A stretch of 64,000 bases of DNA from Astatotilapia calliptera (GCF_900246225.1 NC_039320.1:4785555-4849554), one strand, 5' to 3'; shown: positions 41,791-53,668, numbered from the stretch's first letter. The notes: generated from the letters alone by a model not told the origin. Made by a program: numbers and translations.

Positions 41791-42927
41791 ATGGGCATGC
41801 TAAGGTTTGTCACATTGAATGTAAATGGAGCTGGCACCAGAGGAAAGAGGTTAAAGATATTTAACCAGCTTAAAAAACTACAGGCAGATGTTGTTTTATT
41901 ACAAGAAACTCACAGACCTGTCACAGGTTTAAACGAACTTAAAACACCTGAGTTTCCTAACGTGTTTGCAGCCTGTTATAATTCTAGACAACAGGGAGTA
42001 GCAATTTTAATACATAAAAATGTTAATTTTACAGTACTCGATACAGTTATAGATCCAGAGGGTAGATTTCTAATTATTAAACTATCAATATTGAACAAAA
42101 AACTATGTATTGTTAGTATATATGGTCCAAATGTTGATGAACCCTCATTCTTCCACGGATTTTTTAGTACACTCTCTGAACACCTCGATTGCGCACTCAT
42201 TCTTGGCGGTGACCTCAACCTTGGACTAAATGAAGAAATGGATAGGCTCAACACAACAGGAACTCAGCGCAATTGGCAATCCACAAATATAATCAAACAG
42301 TATATGAGCGACTTTGGCCTTCGCGATGCATGGCGCTCCCTTCCCCCCAACAGTAAGGAATATACTTTTTTCTTGCATGTTCATCACTCTTACTCTCGTC
42401 TGGATTATTTTTTGGTCAGCAGCTCACTGCTGAGCGACATTTCAGACACTGAGATTCATCCTATAGCTGTCAGCGATCATGCTTCTGTATCTTTAACACT
42501 AATGCACAAGAATAATACTACGCCAAGTAAAAACTGGAGATTTAATACATCACTGCTTAAAGATGAAGACTTTATTAAATATTTTAAAAAGGAATGGACT
42601 TCATATTTAGATTTTAATGACACTCCCGGAATATCTGCTTCTGTTCTATGGGAAGCAGGGAAAGCTGTGATGAGAGGTAAAATAATTTCTTTCTCATCAC
42701 ACAAAAAGAAAGAAGAAAACAAATATATTCAGGAATTAGAAAAAACCATCAAATCACTAGAAGAAGCCTACGCGTGCGACCAAGATCAGGAAACATTGAA
42801 CAAAATACGCAAGACAAAACTAGAATTAAATGAAACTATTAATAAAAAAAAAACAAAACACAATTCCTTATACAAAGACTTCGCTTGCAGAATTTTGAAC
42901 ACAGTAACAAATCAGGTCGATTTCTAG
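41791..42927 (+). pseudogene. L1-type ORF2, endonuclease part
   Basis: Starts MLRFVTLNVNGAGTRGKR and carries endonuclease motifs LLQETH, VSIYGPN, LGGDLNLGL, RLDYFLVSS and VSDHASVSL in order, then the charged linker before the reverse transcriptase. The frame ends at a stop at 42925-42927. Two compensating single-base shifts between about 42900 and 42957 interrupt the protein, after which the original frame resumes (SGRFLANQLKI lies in the shifted frame). Confidence 0.85.
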
Positions 42928-42957
42928 CCAACCAGTTAAAAATAAAGAAAGAAAAAA

Positions 42958-44388
42958 ACAACTATATGTGCTGCTAAAGATTTATCGGGGAACACAATAT
43001 ATGACCCTGGAAGAATAAACAACATTTTTAGGGATTTCTATGAAACTTTATACTCACCACAAATAAACCCATCTAAAAATGAAATTGACCTGTTTCTTGA
43101 CAACTTTACTCTTCCAAAATTACTAGACAGTCAAGCAATGGAACTGGATTCGCCACTGACGCCAAGTGAATTCCAGGAAGCCCTGATAAGTATGCCCAAT
43201 AATAAGGCTCCAGGTCCAGACGGCTTCCCTGCAGAATTCTACAAAGAATTCTGGACAATTCTGGCACCAGTATTCCACGGAATGTTGCAGGAAATCGAGG
43301 AAAATGGCAGACTACCACCAAACATGAATTCTGCCAATATTAGTCTCCTGCTAAAACCAGGCAAAGACCCTTTATTTCCCTCAAGCTATCGTCCAATTTC
43401 TCTTTTAAATGTAGACCTTAAAATAATCTGCAAAGCTCTCTCAAAGAGATTAGAGAAAATAACCCCCCTCTTAATTCATCCTGACCAAACTGGTTTCATA
43501 AAAGGTCGGCACTCCTCAACAAACACTCGTAGATTACTTAATTTAATAGACTACTCATACAATAAAAACATCGAAACCATAATATTATCTCTAGATGCAG
43601 AAAAAGCATTTGACAGAGTTAACTGGAAATTTTTATTCGCAACTTTACACAAATTTGGTTTTGGAAACTCTTTCATAAACTGGATAAGAATATTATACAA
43701 TTCCCCAACAGCTCGTATCAGAACAAATGACCAGACATCCTCCAGCTTCTGTCTCCTGAGGGGCACCAGACAGGGATGCCCACTCTCTCCTTCACTTTTT
43801 GCAATTTTTATCGAACCTGTAGCAGCAGCATTTAGACAGGCTACAACAATTAAGGGCATAAAATGTAAGAACATAGAACATAAAATCAGTCTCTATGCGG
43901 ATGATGTGTTGCTTTTTCTGCAAAACACACAAACCAACCTCTCTGAGGTAATTACTCTAATAAACTGGTTTTCAAGAGTTTCAGATTATTCAATTAACTG
44001 GCCAAAATCTACAGTTCTCCCCATTAACTGCTCCTTCCATAATACTTCCTCTGCCCCACTGCAATCCGGAACTATTAAATATTTAGGTATTAATGTTTCT
44101 CCTAAGCTTTCAGACTTAACTAAATTAAACCACATCCCACTTCTAAAGAAAGTAGAAGGCGATCTGACTAGATGGAAATCTTTACCCATATCACTCATGG
44201 GAAGGGTCGCCACTATAAAAATGATGATCTTGCCAAAAATAAATTACTTATTTTTGATGATCCCTAACAAACCATCACAAGATTGGTTCAGATCTCTGGA
44301 TTCATATATTTCCAAATTCCTTTGGAAAGATAAACCCCCGCATATCAGCTTAAAAATGCTACAAAAAAAAGGGATAGAGGAGGATTAG
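42958..44388 (+). pseudogene. L1-type ORF2, reverse transcriptase part
   Basis: Continues with DLSGNTIYDPGRINNIF, NKAPGPDGFPAEFY, SYRPISLLNVDLKI, LSLDAEKAFDRVNW, GTRQGCPLSPSLFAIFIEP and the catalytic SLYADDVLLFL, so the catalytic YADD is intact. The frame ends with an early stop after an A8 run (44363-44370), where a one-base shift moves the true continuation to another frame. Confidence 0.88.
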
Positions 44389-45536
44389 AACTGCCTAATT
44401 TTCACCAATACTTCTTAGCCAACAGGCTTCAGTTCATCTCGGAATTGTTAAAACATACCTTCTTAGATGAGCCCTGGCTAGATGTTGAACAGGCACTATG
44501 CAAGGATCTAGAGATTTCAGACCTACCATTTATTAGCTCAAACATCAAAAGACATGAATGCTTTAAAAGTATCAACATCAGCTTTTCTCTGACAGCATGG
44601 TGGGAGTTTCTAAAAATAACGAAGTCTTCATTAATCCCATGCAAACGTACACCTATCTGGAATAACCCTGACATATTACAAAACAATAATATGATTAATT
44701 TCCCAGAATGGAGTTGTAAAGGAATTAAACACTTAGAACATACATTAGAGGGAACAGAATTTATTCCATTTGACAGACTAGTTGCACAATATGGGATCAA
44801 CAAGAAAAGATTTTTAGAATATCAACAAATTAAATCCATAATAAAAAAGAAATTTAACCTCAGTCAAGTTGAATTACAAACACCACCAAGTGCGGCACAT
44901 TTCCTTACTCTTAAATCCCCCAAATTATTATCTAAAATATACAGAACACTTTCTAAATTAGATGAATCAATATCACTTCCTATTGCAAAGTGGGAAGCAG
45001 ATTTATCAGTCAGTTTAGACCAAAACTTCTGGTCTCAGGTATGCTTAAAAACCTTTAAATTGATTAAAAATCCCAGTCTGCAATTAATACAATACAAAAT
45101 ACTACATAGAGTGCAGTATACAGGTCATCGGATGTTCAAGATAGGCTTTACATCTTCCAACAACTGCTCACACTGTCAAGGCAATACACCAGACAATTAC
45201 ATTCATGCTCTTTGGTTCTGTCCACCAGTGCAGAAGTTTTGGCGCGAGATATGTGAAGACTTATCAAAATGTCTGAAATGTAACATTCCAACTTCCCCCT
45301 TAGTGTGTTTGTTGGGCAGCTTAGATAATGTCACTTCAGAAAAGAATATAGCCCATATGGTTTTCACTGCCCTATGCATAGCCAAGAAAACTGTCCTCAT
45401 GAACTGGAAAAATAAAAACAATCTTAATTCTAACCAATATAGAAATTATCTATTAGATTACATTAGTCTTGATACAGCCTCTGCCACCACATCAGATCAA
45501 TTGCTCTGGGCTCCTTTGATCAGCTCCATCACCTAG
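44371..45536 (+). pseudogene. L1-type ORF2, C-terminal part
   Basis: In the shifted frame the protein resumes as RGGLELPNFHQYFLANRLQF and runs to a stop at 45536. Near the end is the Cys/His cluster CSHCQGNTPDNYIHALWFCP, the C-terminal zinc-binding-like motif of this LINE group. Removing one base of the A8 run would reconnect it in principle, so the break could be a real mutation or a homopolymer sequencing error. Confidence 0.85.
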
Positions 45537-47150
45537 TGGGGGTGGGGGGGGTCATAGTTTGGTCCCGCCTTCACTGTTGTGATTGGTGTGGGGGTAGGGA
45601 CAGGCTTAGGGCGTCGGGGGGTTCCCCGGAGGCATCTTCCTTGGGGGGCTCAACCCGGGGTAGCGGTCATGTCCGGTTGGGGGCTCTTCTGGCTCTCAGG
45701 TGACTGTTTCCTCGTGGCTGCGTGCAGCGGGGCTAAGGGAGGGTCTTTGCTGACGGACGTGGGTTACTGACCTGGTAGCCTGGCTGCCCCTGGGTGGGTC
45801 CGGGATGGGCGTGAGGTTCTGGGGGCGCTCCGTCTCTGGGCTGGGGCCCTGGCCGGGCCTCGGGGCCTTGGATCCTGGTTGGTGTGTTGCCGGGGTTGAG
45901 GGCGGGTGGGTGCATGGGGGCCCATCCCTGGCGCAGGGTGCCGCTGGTGCGTCGAGCCACCTGGGGGGCTCTTCAACTGGTGGGGGAGATTGTCACACCT
46001 TGCAGGAGCTTTCCTCTCCTCAGGAACTCTCTGCAGGAGGGGGAGATACAGGAGAGGTGGAGGAAGATCTCAGCCTGGGTGTCTATTGTCTCATGTAGTC
46101 TGGAAGATGAGTGGATGGTGGGGTGGGTGCAGTTTTCTCTGTGGTGGGGTTGGGTGGACTGTCCCGGGGCTGGGGGGCGCTGCTGCGCTGGGTCCCGGTC
46201 TGGATGGGCCTGGGCCCCCTTTCCTTGGCGGGTCGCGGAGTATGGGAGTGCCTACTGGGGTCAGCGGGGGAGCTGGCCCCGGGTAGGGGTTACCTGCCCC
46301 TCCCTTCCTTCGCTCCCCATCTCCAGCTGCCTCCCTCTTCCCGCTCCACCACAACCACCCACACATGCAGGGCCTTGGAGTAGGGGTATGTCACCAGGGT
46401 GCAGAGGAGGCTACCCCCCACCCCTCTGTCCCCTTCTGGCTGCCTCTGCCTCAATTTTATCCCACATCTTAGACAATCACATTACTCACACTCTCATTAC
46501 ACATACATATAGGATCTTGGGGGTGGGCACGATACACGGAGTCTAAATTACCATCAGGGTTGTACACCTCACCCCTGGCGTCGTTGCCCACCTCTCAATT
46601 TTAAATACACGTGCGACATTGAGGGCTAGCAGGAGGGACTATGCGCTTACCTGCTCCTCTCTGGCAGGTAACTCCATGCCCTCCTGGGTTTTAAATGCAC
46701 CTTAGAACACACATGCATCAACACTACAAAGATGCGGGTGGAGGGAGGCTTGGAGTCTTCTCTCACCCCCATTCTCTGCGGCCTGCTGGAGCGGGGGGGC
46801 TAGGAGGAGTTGGCCATCCGACTGCAGTCTGGAGTGTGGGGCCTCCCTGCTGCTGCGGAGTCGGGGCGGTCTGCCTCTCCCCACCACAGGGAAAAGGGTA
46901 ACACCACCTGGGTCTGGGTGCAGTTCCCCCCTCCAGGGGCAAGGGTACCTAGACCTGGTTCGTAGAGTACGCTTGGGGAGTGTGTACAGCGTCTCTTTAT
47001 GTCCCAACCACATTGGTTGAGTGTGGAGTAAGTGCATATGAGAGCATGAGGGTGGGAATGGATGTTTGTGTCTGTGTGTTCCTGTATGTCTGTGTCTATA
47101 TGTCAGGTTGGGTATCAGACGCCACATCTCTGATAAGCTGTTGTTACAAT
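45537..47150 (+). other. GC-rich 3' UTR-like region of the L1-type element
   Basis: About 1.6 kb of strongly G-rich + strand sequence (many GGGG runs) follows the ORF2 stop. Open frames on both strands are compositional and show no domain. I interpret it as the L1-type 3' UTR. Confidence 0.55.
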
Positions 47151-47177
47151 TTATTTAATATTACTTTCTACACCAGG

Positions 47178-47745
47178 ATCTTTTTCTATGTAGCTGACGG
47201 CTGGTAACTGTGCAGGGGCGAATCTAGCAAAGTTTAACCAGGGGGGCCGATGCTAACTGGGGAAAAGGGGGCACAAAGACATACTTTTCTTTCTTATTCT
47301 CATTTAAAATGTCGAGCTTTTAATAAATAATTATCTGACACCCAAAGTTTTAATTTGATGTAAAATGAATAGAAGTCAATTACTGTATATAGTGACTATT
47401 AAGTCTAATATATATACCCTAGTAAGCTATAGTACTTTTTCCTTTGGGAAGGTACCATCTGTGCAGTCTGCAATTTGTTGAAGAAAGATGTTGAATCTAT
47501 TTAATATTTCTTGAAAAATAATTGATTTCTGTGCATTTTTTTTTCACACTGCATCAAATTAAGGTTGATTACGTCGATTAAGCATCATGGGGTGGCGCGT
47601 GAGGGGTGGTTACCTATTTTTTATTTATTTATTTTTGTTGTTGCTGGGAGTTGGAACCCTATTAGTTAGGTTGCTTAATATTTACGCTAAGTACTCTTTA
47701 AAATACCAGAATAGGGAGGATGGTGTAGGTTTAAGTTTATTAAAC
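47178..47745. mobile_element. DNA-transposon-like interspersed repeat, copy 2
   Basis: Shares with 17380-18010 the CACCAGGATC start, GCTGGTAACTGTGCAGGGGC, ATACTTTTCTTTCTTATTCT and TTTAAGTTTATTA segments in the same order and orientation. Confidence 0.6.
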
Positions 47746-47870
47746 CTCCAACTTGTTTTATTCCATACGTTATCCATCTGTGCTTGGTGCCAAGGCTGAG
47801 ATAAACGAGGAGTTATCTCATAAAGAGGAACAAACAGTACTCCAAGAACAGACAAAGCCCAGCAGAAACC

Positions 47871-48281
47871 TTGAGGAGGAGCTCCATTTGCCCCCACCCG
47901 GGAAGAGCCTCAGAAAGGCAAGAAAAGGGGTCCCTATTTGCCTCCAACTCTCTCAACAACACCAACGACCAGGACAAGGGACCACAACCTTCCCCAGTCC
48001 CCCAAACCCCTGACAGGCCATCACCCTCCTCCCCCTCCCTTTCTCCCTCCCCCCCACACCTGAAATTCACTGAGGAGATGATGGAGCGGGTCAATGCTGG
48101 GCTCAGATCTACCCCCCGTCCCAATCCCTTTTTGTCCCCCATAAACCCCCCACCAGAGCGGCCAAAGGTTCGCCATCGAGCCCCACCCTCAACAGAGCAA
48201 TCGAAGTCACATTGCCCAGCCTCGCCCCCCTTAGTTCCTCCTTACCACCTTCACGCTCTGTCTCCGCAGTCTGATGTGTGA
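47871..48281 (+). pseudogene. Pro/Ser-rich leader frame of the second L2-like LINE
   Basis: A 136-residue frame rich in Pro and Ser (SPSSPSLSPSPPHLKF) with no domain. It may be a remnant of an ORF1 or simply open by composition. Confidence 0.3.
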
Positions 48282-48284
48282 TGT

Positions 48285-49880
48285 GTGAAGGGTCCGGGCT
48301 ATGAGGATTATGGCAGTGGTGACTTTTCCCAGGAGAAGCTGGGACCCTGTTTACTAGAAGGTTTTAAAATCTCTGTACTTTTAGGTGACAGAAGGAGACA
48401 TGTGGCCTGGTCAAAACACAGAGAGGTGCACTCTAAAAGATCTTTAAACATAGTAAACATACCTTGTGTGCCACAGACTGCTCCCAAACACGAGGGGACA
48501 AGTAATGCCTCTAAAACACTTAAGTTGGCTTTATTAAACGTTAGATCTTTAGCTGGGAAAACATTTTTAATTAATGATTTAATCACTGAGCACAGCCTTG
48601 ATTTTATGTTTTTAACTGAAACTTGGTTGGACCAAAGTAACAGTGGAGCTGTTCTCATCGAGACGACCCCTCCTAACTACAGTTTTATCAGTGAGGCCAG
48701 GGTGAGCAGGAGAGGAGGAGGGGTTGCTGTCTTATTTAATGAATCATTTCAATGTAAGCAGCTATCTCCTGGAATTTTTCAGTCTTTTGAATATGTGGCT
48801 TTACAGCTGAAGGCCCCATCCAAAGTTGTGTTTCTTAATGTTTACAGGCCTCCCAAATACTGCACAGACTTTTTTAATGACCTCAGTGAACTGCTGTCTG
48901 TGATCTGTGTTGATTTTGACTGTGTAATTATTGTTGGGGATTTTAACATTCATGTGGACAACCCTCAGGACAAAGGGACTAAAGACCTGAGTAACACTCT
49001 GGGCAACTTTGGGCTGACTCAGCATGTAACAGAGGCCACACATAATAGAGGACACACTCTTGACCTACTGATCTCCAAAGGCCTGAGCATTTCAAAGGTT
49101 ACTGTGTCTGATGTGGGCCTGTCTGATCATTACTGTGTTTTCTTTGAAAGTAAAATCTCAGCCCACACAAATATATCAACAACAGTGATCACAAAACGGT
49201 GTATAACTGAACACAGTAGTGCAATTTTTAACCAGGTCTTCCCATTAACACCTGACCTGTCCAGAGGGTCAGTCAATGAGCTCGTCAATAGCTTCAATGC
49301 TAACATGTTAAATGTAATGGACACTATTGCTCCCATTAAGGTGAAGGTTATCTCTGGAAGGAAAAAGTCTCCATGGAGAAACTCCACACTGGTGAAAAAT
49401 GAAAAAAGAGAGTGTAGGAAAGCTGAGCGCAGATGGAGAAAAACAAACCTCCAGGTTCATTATGACATTTATAAAGAGAAACTTCACAATTATAATTTAC
49501 AACTGAGGAATGCAAGGAGGTCCTACTTCTCTGACATCATCACTAAAAACAGCCATAATGCTCGGGTCTTATTTTCTACAGTTGACAGGCTAACGAACCC
49601 TCCTGTGTCAGTGGCAGCTGAACTTCATTCGACCATGGCCTGCAATGACTTTGCCAAATTCTTCACAGAAAAAATCCAAAAAATTAGACAAGCAATTGGT
49701 ACATCAACAGCAGATCCAGGATATGTACTGTGTCCACCAAAAAACTGTTTAAACACCATGAAACAGTTTCACCCGATTAACAGCAAAGACCTGGAGGACA
49801 TCTTAGGTCAACTGAACTCCTCCTCCTGCTGTTTAGATGTCCTGCCAACAAGTTTTTCAAAAAGGTCTCAAAGACTTTAG
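48285..49880 (+). pseudogene. Second L2-like ORF2, endonuclease and linker
   Basis: Contains LALLNVRSLAGKTFLINDLI, FLTETWLDQ, LNVYRPPKY, IIVGDFNIHVD, HTLDLLISKGLSIS and VGLSDHYCVFF, the L2-type endonuclease, then the linker to the reverse transcriptase. The frame is lost at about 49853-49863 (T5/A5 runs): PTSFSKRSQRL stop here, while the protein continues one frame over as FKKVSKTLESHLLQI. Confidence 0.85.
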
Positions 49881-50863
49881 AGTCACACCTGTTACAGATC
49901 GTCAACTTTTCTTTATTATCTGGTGTGTTTCCAGAATCACTAAAAACTGCTGTAATCAAACCTATACTGAAAAAGGACAATCTTGACAAGACACAAATGA
50001 ACAACTACAGGCCGATCTCAAATCTCCCATTTTTAAGTAAGATCATTGAAAAAGCAGTTTCTCAACAGCTCAGTTACTTCTTAAAACAGAATAATTGCTA
50101 CGATGCCTTCCAGTCAGGTTTTAGACAGAACCACAGCACTGAAACCGCTCTGACCAAAGTGTTTAATGACATATGTCTGAATACAGACAGTGGAAAAATG
50201 TCAGTCCTAGTTTTACTGGATCTCAGTGCAGCATTTGATACAGTTGACCACAACATATTACTCAAACGACTGGAGAACTGGGCAGGTCTTTCAGGAACTG
50301 TACTAAACTGGTTCAAAACATACTTAGAAAACAGGAAATACTTTGTATCAATAGGTAACTTCACATCTGCGCAGACAAGTATCACATGTGGAGTTCCCCA
50401 AGGTTCCATCTTGGGACCCCTTCTGTTTAACATTTACATGCTCCCACTGGCACAGATTATAAACAACAACAAAATAAACTATCACAGCTATGCAGATGAC
50501 ACACAAATATATATCACAATGTCACCAGGAGACCGAGGCCATGTACAGGCTCTTGGTAAATGCATTGAGGAAATCAATGACTGGTTGTGCCACAATTTTC
50601 TCCAGCTAAACAAAAACAAAACTGAGGTAATAGTCTTTGGCGCCAAAGAAAAACGATTACAGGTCACCAGAGAACTTCAATCTATACATCTAAAAACCAC
50701 AAACCAGGCGAGAAATTTGGGTGTAATGATGGATGCAGACCTAAACTTAGAAAAACACATTAAGACAATAACAAAGTCAGCTTACTATCAAGAATATTTC
50801 AAGGATAAAAGATCTGATGTCTCAACAGGACCTGGAAAAACTAGTCCATGCATTCATCTTTAG
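49863..50863 (+). pseudogene. Second L2-like ORF2, reverse transcriptase
   Basis: Carries MNNYRPISNLPFLSKIIEKA, LVLLDLSAAFDTVDHNILL, GVPQGSILGPLLFNIYM and the catalytic SYADDTQIYI. It is broken again near 50790 before the C terminus. Confidence 0.88.
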
Positions 50864-51216
50864 TAGGCTTGATTACTGTAACAGCATCTTTACAGGTCTA
50901 CCTAAAAAAATCAGTCAGACAACTACAGCTCATTCAGAACTCTGCTGCTCGAGTCCTCACTAAGACCAAAAAAGTGGACCACATCAGTCCAGCTCTGAGG
51001 TCTTTACACTGGCTGCCTGTCCGTCAGAGGATAGACTTTAAAGTTCTGATGCTGGCCTATAAAGCTCTGAATGGTTTAGGACCAAAATACATCAATGACC
51101 CCCTGACCCAGTATGAACCTTCCAGATCCCTCAGGTCATCTGGATCCGGTCTTTTATCAGTTCCCAGAGTCAGAACCAGACACGGAGAAGCTGCATTCAG
51201 CTTTTATGCTCCTTAA
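50848..51216 (+). pseudogene. Second L2-like ORF2, C-terminal part
   Basis: QLQLIQNSAARVLTKTKKVD and SLHWLPVRQRIDFKVLMLAY are the conserved L2 C-terminal motifs. A stop at 51214-51216 interrupts FYAP just before IWNKLPESLRS, which continues in the same frame. Confidence 0.85.
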
Positions 51217-51580
51217 ATCTGGAACAAACTCCCAGAAAGCCTCAGATCAGCTGAAACACTCAGTTTATTTAAATCCAGGTTGAAGACTCACCTGTTCTCA
51301 GCTGCATTTGAATAAAGCACCAAATCCACACTTTTAAGCTTAAATTTCAAAACTTACATTTAACTACTGATTTTATCTACTGTTCTGATTTTATCTGTTT
51401 TGATTTTATATACTGTTTTGTTTGTTTGTTTGTTAATTAGTTAGTTAGTTTATTTGCTTGTTTTAATCAATTTTAAATCATGCTTTTTATTTGTTTCTGT
51501 TTCTAATGTCTCTGTAAAGCACTTTGAATCACCTTGTTGTTGAATTGTGCTATACAAATAAACTTGCCTTGCCTTGCCTA

Positions 51581-51976
51581 TTAGATTGATCAGTATTGCT
51601 GAACTATGAAATATTTTTTTTGTATACAGGTATAACAGAATAGTTTTAGTGTAGTTGTTGTTTTAAACTTGATTATGAACTTGCAGACTTTCAAAATGCA
51701 GCAAGATATTTAAAAAACAGTTTTGTTGATTAAAAAACACTATATCAGATTCATATCAGTATCGGCAGATATCCAAATTTATGATATCGGTATTGGACAT
51801 AAAAAAGTGGTATCGTGCCATCTCTAATTTATAATAAAGGTCAATCAAATGGACCAATATGGCAAGGCCATGATGATCCACTTGGTAAAATAAATCCGCT
51901 TGGCATTTTTCTTGGCCTTAAGACAACAATTCTGATGGCTAAAGACCCAACGGGACAAAAAAAATAAATAAATAAA
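51581..51976 (+). other. hAT end fragment and A-rich LINE tail
   Basis: TATCGTGCCATCTCTA near 51815-51830 looks like the right end of a hAT-type element (reverse complement TAGAGATGGCACGATA); no matching left end was found. From about 51831 to 51976 is the presumed 3' end of the outer LINE with its AAATAAATAAA tail. Confidence 0.45.
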
Positions 51977-51993
51977 AGATCTGGCGTTTGGAA

Positions 51994-52410
51994 CTATTTT
52001 GGTTTTCATGTGATGTATGACCCTGAAGGTAAGCGTGTCATGGACTAAAGTAAAACAGTATGTTGGATGTGCCACGCAATGCTCAATTACATGGGTGGGA
52101 ACTAGTGTGTTAGCGCAGTTGGCTCGTTAACGTGTTGGCCGTCTAGCCCCACGCACGGGGCGATCAGGGGTAGCTCGTTAACGGAGATTTGCCGTGTTGT
52201 GGTGTTAACATCATTTCAACGAGATTAACGCTGACAGCACTAGTGGGAACACAACGAATATGACTGCACATTTACGCCGACATCATCCTAGTGCAAAGAC
52301 AAGTGGAAGCAGACAAAAACAACAAGCATGCATGCTACAAACTTTACCCGAGTCATTTAGACAGCCATTAGCAAATGATTCTCCTTATGGGGACCTGATA
52401 TGTTTAATAT
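51994..52410 (+). pseudogene. Outer hAT transposase, BED zinc-finger fragment
   Basis: Beyond the LINE block the transposase resumes. Around the MITE it encodes NMTAHLRRHHPSAKTSGSRQ and LPESFRQPLANDS, the second half of a BED finger and linker. It is cut at 52410 by the TRIM-like LTR element. Frameshifts are present upstream of the MITE. Confidence 0.7.
52103..52242. mobile_element. 140-bp MITE with 8-bp TSD inside the hAT BED finger
   Basis: The element TAGTGTGTTAGCG ... GCTGACAGCACTA is flanked by the direct duplication GTGGGAAC (52095-52102 and 52243-52250) and splits the BED coding sequence. Its right end matches that of 5689-6879. Confidence 0.85.
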
Positions 52411-52686
52411 TGTGGCGAGCTCAGACAAGGAGGAGACTGAGGTGTCGTTTGGTCTTGCTTCCCGTGAGCTAGCCAGGGAGCACAGCTGTTTATTAACATC
52501 TGCAGAAGAACACTGCCGCTAGCTAACTGCTCAGCGCGGCAACCGCACAGCAACAACAACACACAGGGCGCCCTCTGACCCCGGAAGGACACACCATCGC
52601 AGCGAGAGGGCGTCACCCGTCACTATGGCAACATAAACAAAACATAACTGTACAAACAGAACCCCGACCAGCCCTGACCCGCTACA
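52411..52686 (-). repeat. TRIM-like LTR, left copy
   Basis: Starts TGTGGCGAGC and ends CCCGCTACA on the + strand. It has about nine mismatches to 52856-53131 over 276 bp by eye. Confidence 0.9.
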
Positions 52687-52839
52687 TAGCCCCAACCTAA
52701 GGGGTCAGTCGTCCCCGACGACCCCATTACCCCACACAAAGTCCTGCAAATGTCCAGGTGCCTTCTTTTGGCGCACCAGCCAGTCACGACCGGCGGGGGG
52801 AAAGTCACTCGGGTCAGAACATGGGGTGCCACCATCATC

Positions 52840-52855
52840 CCACTTCTGACACCAA
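52840..52855 (-). other. TRIM-like primer binding site
   Basis: On the minus strand TTGGTGTCAGAAGTGG lies directly inside the LTR. Confidence 0.7.
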
Positions 52856-53131
52856 TGTGGCGAGCTCAGACAAGGAGGAGACGGAGGTGTCGTTTGGTCT
52901 TGCTTCCCGTGAGCTAGCCAGGGAGCACAGCCGTTTATTGACATCTGCCGAAGAACACTGCCACTAGCTAACTGCTCAGCGCGGCAACCGCACAGCAACA
53001 ACAACACACAGGGCGCCCTCTGACCCCGGAAGGACACACCGTCGCAGTGAGAGGGCGTCACCCGTCACTATGGCAACATAAACAAAACATAACTGTACAA
53101 ACAGAATCCCGAACAGCCCTGACCCGCTACA
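52856..53131 (-). repeat. TRIM-like LTR, right copy
   Basis: Same 276-bp unit as 52411-52686, followed by the ATAT duplication. Confidence 0.9.
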
Positions 53132-53668
53132 ATATGCTGCTGAGAATATAGCCCAGAAGAAGCGTATAGTATAGCTTTTATTTTGGAAAGAGCCATTTCT
53201 CTGTAATAAACTCTCTTTTCCAAAGATGAGTGATTCCTCAATCAGATACAGGGCTTGCAAAATTGCTAGTCCGATGTCCTGGGACTAGCGATTTTTCCAG
53301 TCGGGCTACCAAAATCTATCTCTTCCCTGCCCGTCGGGCTATTGTAGGAAGGAAAAATATATGTCAATGCTTTTGCATTCTTTCAGAAATGTAGCTGGGT
53401 AATTATGTCATTGGCATCGGTGAGCCACTGTCAATATGTGACATATTGAAATCGCGTTTGAATTTGCGCTTGTTTTTTGCTTTCACTTTGCAATCGCACG
53501 AACTGTGTATAGAGAGCGACAGTACTGATCTGTGAGTGGTGATAATTTGTGCACCAATTCCTCTGACATCATCTTATCAATCGTTAGCTTACTATGCAAA
53601 CATGACAAGTGAAATCTCCCGCAGCTTAAACATGTGAGAGGTTGATCGCGCAGATAATCACTGAGCGT

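Larger units (their letters stand above)
47750..51580 (+). mobile_element. Second L2-like LINE, decayed
   Basis: The element contains a Pro/Ser-rich leader region (47780-48280), an endonuclease-reverse transcriptase in three broken frames, and a 3' end TATACAAATAAACTTGCCTT with (CTTGC)n-type tail ending near 51580. The 5' boundary is approximate. Confidence 0.8.
35401..51976 (+). mobile_element. 16.6-kb LINE-rich insertion flanked by a 17-bp target duplication
   Basis: AGATCTGGCGTTTGGAA occurs at 35384-35400 and again at 51977-51993. The second copy is preceded by an A-rich AAATAAATAAATAAA tail. This is the signature of target-primed reverse transcription of an L1-like element. The block contains an L1-type ORF1, a membrane-protein ORF with a full L2-like ORF2, a broken L1-type ORF2, a second L2-like element and DNA-transposon pieces, so the original insertion was itself invaded later. 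Confidence 0.75.
52411..53131 (-). mobile_element. TRIM-like short LTR element
   Basis: Two 276-bp direct repeats enclose 169 bp with no coding capacity and are flanked by ATAT on both sides. Orientation is minus: next to the repeat at 52856 the minus strand reads TTGGTGTCAGAAGTGGGATG, the primer-binding-type sequence used by many Ty3/Gypsy elements. Confidence 0.88.

Noticed and set aside
45733..46546. Several overlapping open frames up to 220 codons
   Set aside because: Created by G-rich composition with few stop codons; Pro/Gly/Arg-rich products on both strands and no domain.
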